64,000 nt of DNA from Methylorubrum salsuginis (GTDB lineage: Bacteria; Pseudomonadota; Alphaproteobacteria; Rhizobiales; Beijerinckiaceae): NCBI RefSeq assembly GCF_900114375.1, contig NZ_FOSV01000004.1:1-64000 (forward strand), given 5' to 3'. Made by a program: the position numbers and the translations under genes. Below are positions 60,194 to 64,000 of the stretch, piece by piece; the first letter of the stretch is position 1, and every line of letters starts with the position of its first letter. The notes under the pieces are model-generated. The model was not told where the DNA came from and searched no databases. It was given only the letters and a program-made list of their open reading frames with translations.

Positions 60194-60673
60194 TCAGGGA
60201 GCGCTCGGACGAGTGCCTGCGCTGCGGCCGGCGATCAGCCAATAGGTCAGGCCGGACGCGGCTCCCGTCGCGAGCAGGATCGCGGAGAGCCGTGCCGCCG
60301 CCGCCGGCCCCGCGGGCGGGAGCGCCGCGCCGCGGGCGAGCCAGGGCAGGGCCGCCGTCAGCCCGGCGCCGACGCCGCCGTACCAGAGGGCCGAGCGCAG
60401 GCCGAACGTCTCGCCGATGAGCGCCGTCAGGATCGGGGGCACCACCACGAGGAGGGCGAGCGCCTGGGCCAGGAAGGCGAGCATCGACGCCGCCAGGTCC
60501 GGCGGCACGCCGGCTGCAAGGTCGGCGAGACCGGTGAAAAGCCCGGCGAGCCCCAGGCGGCCGAACGCTTCGCGCAGGGCGGGGTCGAGCAGCACCCCGC
60601 CGAGAAGCGCCAGAGCGCCGGCGGGGATTGCCATTAGAAGGGCGAGGACGACGAGGAGGATGCGGCCGAGCAT
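60194..60673 (-). CDS. Integral membrane protein, unknown function
   Basis: A 159-residue, very hydrophobic protein with about four transmembrane segments (about 2-28, 62-85, 90-110 and 125-148) and short polar loops. No family motif is recognised. It follows the LOV kinase gene on the same strand after nine bases, so it is probably cotranscribed and could be a partner of that kinase; this is inference only. Confidence 0.7.
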   Translation of the reverse strand: MLGRILLVVLALLMAIPAGALALLGGVLLDPALREAFGRLGLAGLFTGLADLAAGVPPDLAASMLAFLAQALALLVVVPPILTALIGETFGLRSALWYGGVGAGLTAALPWLARGAALPPAGPAAAARLSAILLATGAASGLTYWLIAGRSAGTRPSAP

Positions 60674-60682
60674 CCCCTCCGG

Positions 60683-62308
60683 CTAGCCGACGCCGGTCGG
60701 CCCGTCGATGACCCGGCGCACCCGGCGGGCGAGCTCCATGCGCTTGTAGGGTTTGTTGATGATCTCGAACTCGGTCCCGCCCGCATCGGTGCGCTCCAGC
60801 GAGGCCTCGGCATAGCCGGTGGTGAGCAGCACCTTGATCTTGGGCTGACGCTCGCGGGCGGCGCGGGCCAGCATCACCCCGTTCATGCCGCCGGGCATGA
60901 TCAGATCGGTGAACAGGAGGTCGATCCGGGCCTCGCCATCGAGGATTTCGAGGGCCGCCTTCGGTCCGTCGGCGATCGTGACCTTGTAGCCGAAATCCTC
61001 CAGGATCGTGCCGGCGGTCGCCGCCACGTCGGGCCGGTCGTCGACGACGAGCACCGTCTCGGTGCCGTGCCGGTCGGCGGCGCGCTGGGTCGGGGCGCGC
61101 TCGTCCTCGACCTTCTGGTCGGAGGCCGGGAACAGGAGGCGCACGGTCGTACCGTGGCCGACCTCGGAATAGAGCTTGACCGAGCCGCCGGACTGCTTGG
61201 CGAAGCCGTAGACCATGGCGAGCCCGAGCCCGGTCCCCTTGCCCTCGCCCTTCGTCGTGAAGAACGGCTCCATGACGCGGGTCAGGATCTCGGGCGGCAT
61301 GCCCGTGCCGGTATCGGTGACCGAGATCACCACGTAGGCGCCCCGCGGCACGGTCTTGTAGAGGGCGACGTCCTCGTCCTCGATCAGCAGGTTCTCGGTT
61401 CGCACCGTCACGGTGCCGCCGTCCGGCATCGCGTCGCGGGCGTTGATCAGCACGTTGAGGAGCGCGACCTCGGCCTGGGTCGGGTCGATGCGGGTGGTCC
61501 ACAGGTCGGGCGCCAGCACGGTCCTGAGCACGATCGTTTCGCCGAGCGTGGTGCCGGTCATCTCGCTCATGCTCTCGACGAGGCCGTTGAGGTTGAGCAG
61601 TCGCCCCTCCAGCCGCTGCTTGCGCGAGAAGGCGAGGAGCTGGTGCGTCAGCTTGGCGGCCCGGTCGGTCGCCGCCCGCACCGCCTCGCCGGCCCGGCGC
61701 AGGCGTGCGGGATCGATCTCGGGTCGCTCCAACTGGGCCAGGATCACCTCGTTGTGGCCGGAGACCACTTGGAGCAGGTTGTTAAAGTCGTGCGCGATGC
61801 CGCCGGTGAGCTGCCCCAGGCTCTCCATCTTCTGCGCCTGATAGAGCGATTCCTCGGCGTCGCGCCGACGCGAGACGTCGAGCTGCGAGCCGAAGAAGTA
61901 GACCAGATCGCCCTGCCGGTTGAACACGGGGCTGACGAACAGCGCGTTCCAGAACGAGGAGCCGTCCTTGCGGTAGTTCAGGATTTCGGTTGCGAACTCG
62001 CGGTGCTCGGCGATGGCCTCACGCACCTCGGCCACCGTGTCGCGATCAGTGTCCGGCCCCTGCAGGAAGCGGCAATTCGAGCCGACCAGCTCCTCGACCG
62101 TGTAGCCGGTCATCCGCACGAAGGCGCGGTTGGCGAAGATGATCGGATTGTCCGGCTGGTGCGGGTCGGTGACGATCATCGGCATCCGCGTCGTCTCGAC
62201 GGCGGCGAAGAAGATGTCGTGGTGCTGATCGACGACGCCGGACGGGCCGCTGCCGGACACCGACGGGTTCTTGCCGGGCGTCTTCGGCTTCTCGGGCGAG
62301 GAGGGCAT
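60683..62308 (-). CDS. LOV-domain hybrid histidine kinase (predicted blue-light sensor)
   Basis: A 541-residue soluble protein. Residues 30-150 form a LOV domain with GSNCRFLQG; Cys 79 is the residue that forms the photo-adduct with FMN, and NYRKDGSSFWNALFVSPV is the conserved flavin-binding strand. A HisKA helix with LGQLTGGIAHDFNNLLQVV, an HATPase domain (NVLINARDAMPDGG, GKGTGLGLAMVYGF) and a receiver with LFTDLIMPGGMNG follow. The kinase part is very close to that of the hybrid kinase at 45834. ATG 62308 is chosen; the frame is open to 62359. A perfect 42-bp palindrome lies about 175 bases upstream. Confidence 0.92.
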   Translation of the reverse strand: MPSSPEKPKTPGKNPSVSGSGPSGVVDQHHDIFFAAVETTRMPMIVTDPHQPDNPIIFANRAFVRMTGYTVEELVGSNCRFLQGPDTDRDTVAEVREAIAEHREFATEILNYRKDGSSFWNALFVSPVFNRQGDLVYFFGSQLDVSRRRDAEESLYQAQKMESLGQLTGGIAHDFNNLLQVVSGHNEVILAQLERPEIDPARLRRAGEAVRAATDRAAKLTHQLLAFSRKQRLEGRLLNLNGLVESMSEMTGTTLGETIVLRTVLAPDLWTTRIDPTQAEVALLNVLINARDAMPDGGTVTVRTENLLIEDEDVALYKTVPRGAYVVISVTDTGTGMPPEILTRVMEPFFTTKGEGKGTGLGLAMVYGFAKQSGGSVKLYSEVGHGTTVRLLFPASDQKVEDERAPTQRAADRHGTETVLVVDDRPDVAATAGTILEDFGYKVTIADGPKAALEILDGEARIDLLFTDLIMPGGMNGVMLARAARERQPKIKVLLTTGYAEASLERTDAGGTEFEIINKPYKRMELARRVRRVIDGPTGVG

Positions 62309-62481
62309 GGTCTCGAAAATCCCGCGGGTGCGCCCCACGGGGGCCGGCTCGCCTCTCAATCCGACAGCGTCGGCGGTCGTTCCACGGGGTGCGGCAACTT
62401 CGATATGCGGTCAACGACGCAAAGTTACGCACCCATCGACAGATATGTGATCGGCCGGGCAGGGAACAAAACGGATTTTTT

Positions 62482-62523
62482 GCCCGAAGGTCTTTGTATG
62501 ACATCATACAAAGACCTTCGGGC
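62482..62523. repeat. Perfect 42-bp palindrome upstream of the LOV kinase
   Basis: Two 20-base arms starting GCCCGAAGGTCTTTG are perfectly complementary around the two-base centre CA. The plus strand has TTTTTT immediately before it. It lies between the small gene at 62540 and the LOV-kinase start and has the same 20-2-20 geometry as the otsA palindrome (15603-15644), with unrelated sequence. Confidence 0.8.
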
Positions 62524-62539
62524 TTCGATGGGACGATGT

Positions 62540-62863
62540 TCAGGAACCTCGCCGGGAGCGGAGAAAGCGCGGAATGAAGCGGCTGCGGCCGGGCGAGGCC
62601 GCCGCACCGGGTTCCTCGGCCGAGGAGCCCGCCGCGGGCCCCTCGGCTTCCGGATCGGCGTGAAGCCGGCTCAGCACGTCGGTCACGAGGTTGGGGATCG
62701 GATGGTGGCAGGCCTCCAGCAGGTGGACGGCTTCGCCGAGCGCCGTCACCTTCGCGGCCGAGGGCGGGCCGACTTCGCTCTCCAAGAGGATCCGGTCGGC
62801 CAGTTCGCCGGCCAGCCGGGACACTTCGGAGAGCCGTTCCGGGGATGGACTCGGTTCTGCCAT
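62540..62863 (-). CDS. Small soluble protein, unknown function
   Basis: A 107-residue protein with a helical N-terminal half (SPERLSEVSRLAGELADRIL and ALGEAVHLLEACHHP) and an Ala/Gly/Pro-rich, finally basic tail (FIPRFLRSRRGS). No motif is recognised. It has an ordinary ATG start and is followed by the 42-bp palindrome. Confidence 0.62.
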   Translation of the reverse strand: MAEPSPSPERLSEVSRLAGELADRILLESEVGPPSAAKVTALGEAVHLLEACHHPIPNLVTDVLSRLHADPEAEGPAAGSSAEEPGAAASPGRSRFIPRFLRSRRGS

Positions 62864-63166
62864 CGGACGATCACCCCTCGACAGGCCTCGTCGGATGCGC
62901 CGGCAGGCGAGGAGGCTTCAACATAGGTTTGAGCCTGGACGGTCAAGGTCCGGCATTGGTCGAAATCTATATTGATGCCGCTGTCTCGGCAATAGAACGG
63001 CGTGATCTCGTCTCGATGCGCCCACAGGGATCGGCGAACACACTCGATTCCGGCCTGCCGCTCGAGTGCGTTCCGACGACCTGGATTGCCGGTTCGTCGA
63101 AAGAAAGCGCGGCAGGACAAAAGCTTAGAGATGCGTCCCGACCCAACGCGGTCGGGCGTCGCGCTG
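62864..63166. other. Intergenic region
   Basis: No gene is recognised. A TTGACC and TATGTT pair with 15-base spacing on the minus strand (about 62920-62947) could be the promoter of the gene ending at 62540, but the spacing is short. Confidence 0.35.
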
Positions 63167-63216
63167 GAGCATCGGCCCGAAAGGCGGGAACCGGCTTTCG
63201 GAAAAAAGCCGATGCG
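63167..63216. repeat. Dispersed palindromic repeat, copy 4
   Basis: The sequence is almost the same as the copy before metX (2608-2657): GAGCATCGGCCCGAAAGG on one side and CTTTCGGAAAAAAGCCGATGC on the other. Two differences are C for T after AAGG and one extra A in the A-run. Confidence 0.8.
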
Positions 63217-63227
63217 GCCCAATAGCG

Positions 63228-63268
63228 TAGAGCATCGTCCTGGATCTGATGTCCAGGACGATGCTCTA
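63228..63268 (-). terminator. Perfect inverted repeat at the stop codon of the 63266 gene
   Basis: The 17-base arms (TAGAGCATCGTCCTGGA and its complement) flank seven bases, and the stop codon of the minus-strand gene forms the first three bases of the hairpin. It would make a strong 3' end structure. There is no U-tract. Confidence 0.6.
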
Positions 63269-63508
63269 GGACGGCTCGACGAGCTGCTCCAGGGCCATGA
63301 GGGCGCTGATCCGCTGCAACTCCTCTCGGGCGAGGCGAACCGCCGCGTCGAATCCGCCCTCGTCGGGAAGCCAGATCGCCCACTCGCACAGGATGCCGCC
63401 CTCGGACCCGTACTCGAAGCGCACCCGCATGCGGTCGCTGCCGCTCGTCGGGTCCAGGGTCCGCTCTACCGCTCGGACCTCGATCCACGTTTCCGCCGTC
63501 CCCGCCAT
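63266..63508 (-). CDS. Small protein, unknown function
   Basis: An 80-residue protein with alternating strands (TWIEVRAVERTLD, MRVRFEYGSEGGILCEWAIW) and a C-terminal helix (AAVRLAREELQRISALMALE). No family is recognised. ATG 63508 has AAGGA upstream; an ATG at 63529 would add seven residues. It lies downstream of the flbT fragment on the same strand, 131 bases after it. Confidence 0.6.
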   Translation of the reverse strand: MAGTAETWIEVRAVERTLDPTSGSDRMRVRFEYGSEGGILCEWAIWLPDEGGFDAAVRLAREELQRISALMALEQLVEPS

Positions 63509-63639
63509 CGATCCTTCACTCCGGGACATCGTCGGGCGGCGAGACTACGGGCGTCCGTCTCGGGGCGCCGCAATGTATGTAGGGGCCCGCGGACGCGGCG
63601 TCCCCCGGCGGTCCGATGAAACCTTGCCGGACCGCTGTT

Positions 63640-64000
63640 CTATTCCTGTCGTCCGTCCTCCGGCTTCGCCAGATGGGCGAGCAGGCTGCGCTCGTAGGCG
63701 ACGAGGTCGCGGCCGCGCTTGACCGCCTTGTGATATTGCCGGGCGGACAGCTCGTCCTGGATCGCCAGGATGTAGGGAGCCATGCTCGGGGCTGCTTCCA
63801 GGATCTGGTTGGCCTGCCGCACGAACAGGTCGTCGGCCTCGGCCGGATTGTCGGCGAGGTAGATCAGCTGAAGCGTCACGCACAGACGCTTGGCGGCCGT
63901 GTCGGCCTCCGCCTCGAAGATGATCTCGCTCTCGCGCAGGAACTTGCACTGGTTCTCGATCATGAACACCGACCGCCGGTCGCCGTTGCGGATCAGGGCG
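63640..64000 (-). CDS. flbT: FlbT, flagellin mRNA regulator, 5' part missing
   Basis: The frame is open to the window edge, so the N-terminal residues are missing. The visible 119 residues include NGDRRSVFMIENQCKFLRES, EADTAAKRLCVTLQLIYL and EAAPSMAPYILAIQDELSAR, then YHKAVKRGRDLVAYE, which fits FlbT. In Caulobacter FlbT destabilises flagellin mRNA. A flagellar gene cluster is therefore expected beyond the right end of the window. A GTG at 63969 is an internal codon, not the start. Confidence 0.85.
   Translation of the reverse strand, partial: ALIRNGDRRSVFMIENQCKFLRESEIIFEAEADTAAKRLCVTLQLIYLADNPAEADDLFVRQANQILEAAPSMAPYILAIQDELSARQYHKAVKRGRDLVAYERSLLAHLAKPEDGRQE

Overview
The window is GC-rich (about 70% by eye) alphaproteobacterial chromosome. 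It looks like the Methylobacterium/Methylorubrum group, judging from gene content and order (metX-metW, etfBA-hbd beside a PduO-type adenosyltransferase, the F1 atpHAGDC cluster without F0, a MoxR/DUF58/DUF4159 operon, a fragment of flbT) and from a dispersed palindrome of the kind common in this group. The organism assignment is inference from gene content; no database search was possible.

Layout. 1-1061: right-hand part of an IS630-type transposase gene and the decayed remnant of an IS4-like transposase. 1062-11285: mostly core genes: periplasmic methionine sulfoxide reductases msrB-msrA, methionine biosynthesis metX-metW, plsC, gamma-glutamyltransferase, a quinone oxidoreductase, small envelope proteins, a serine hydrolase and a UV endonuclease. 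11283-13024: 5-oxoprolinase pair pxpB-pxpC. 13070-15180: four small membrane or coiled-coil proteins of the YqjD/YqjE/DUF3618 type that look like an envelope stress operon. 15776-20119: otsA, glgX, upp. 20274-23857: hbd, etfA, etfB and a cobalamin adenosyltransferase. 24199-29405: small protein, ung, 5'-nucleotidase, methyltransferase, hemH, glyoxalase-fold protein. 29625-34795: atpHAGDC. 34951-38341: cca, DUF6111, Nudix, DUF1285, thioesterase. 38556-45716: MoxR-DUF58-DUF4159-vWA operon. 45834-49130: a multi-PAS hybrid histidine kinase.

49131-60092 is the accessory part and the most unusual stretch. Two inverted copies of a 106-bp element made of four consecutive hairpins (49501-49606 and 54082-54187) flank a small cassette: a membrane protein, a small hydrophilic protein, a free-standing thioesterase with Cys in place of the nucleophile Ser, two divergent ATP-grasp ligases and an acyl carrier protein. 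After an AT-richer gap comes a two-gene operon: an HExxH-motif protein resembling putative peptide-modifying hydroxylases, and an 1117-residue adenylation-carrier-thioesterase protein with extra C-terminal beta-rich domains. Its thioesterase domain again has Cys in the nucleophile elbow. AT-rich DNA and a tRNA-Gly(CCC) gene follow. Together these look like an undescribed peptide or amide natural-product locus in an island next to a tRNA gene.

60194-64000: a membrane protein, a LOV-domain hybrid kinase (predicted blue-light sensor), two small unknown proteins and the 3' part of flbT, cut by the window end.

Regulatory features seen by eye: a clear sigma-70-like promoter for etfBA-hbd, one exact match to the alphaproteobacterial EcfG general-stress promoter (GGAAC-N17-CGTT) before the small membrane protein at 9335, several weaker EcfG-like sites before stress-type genes, and many GTGA/ATGA stop-start overlaps that suggest translational coupling.
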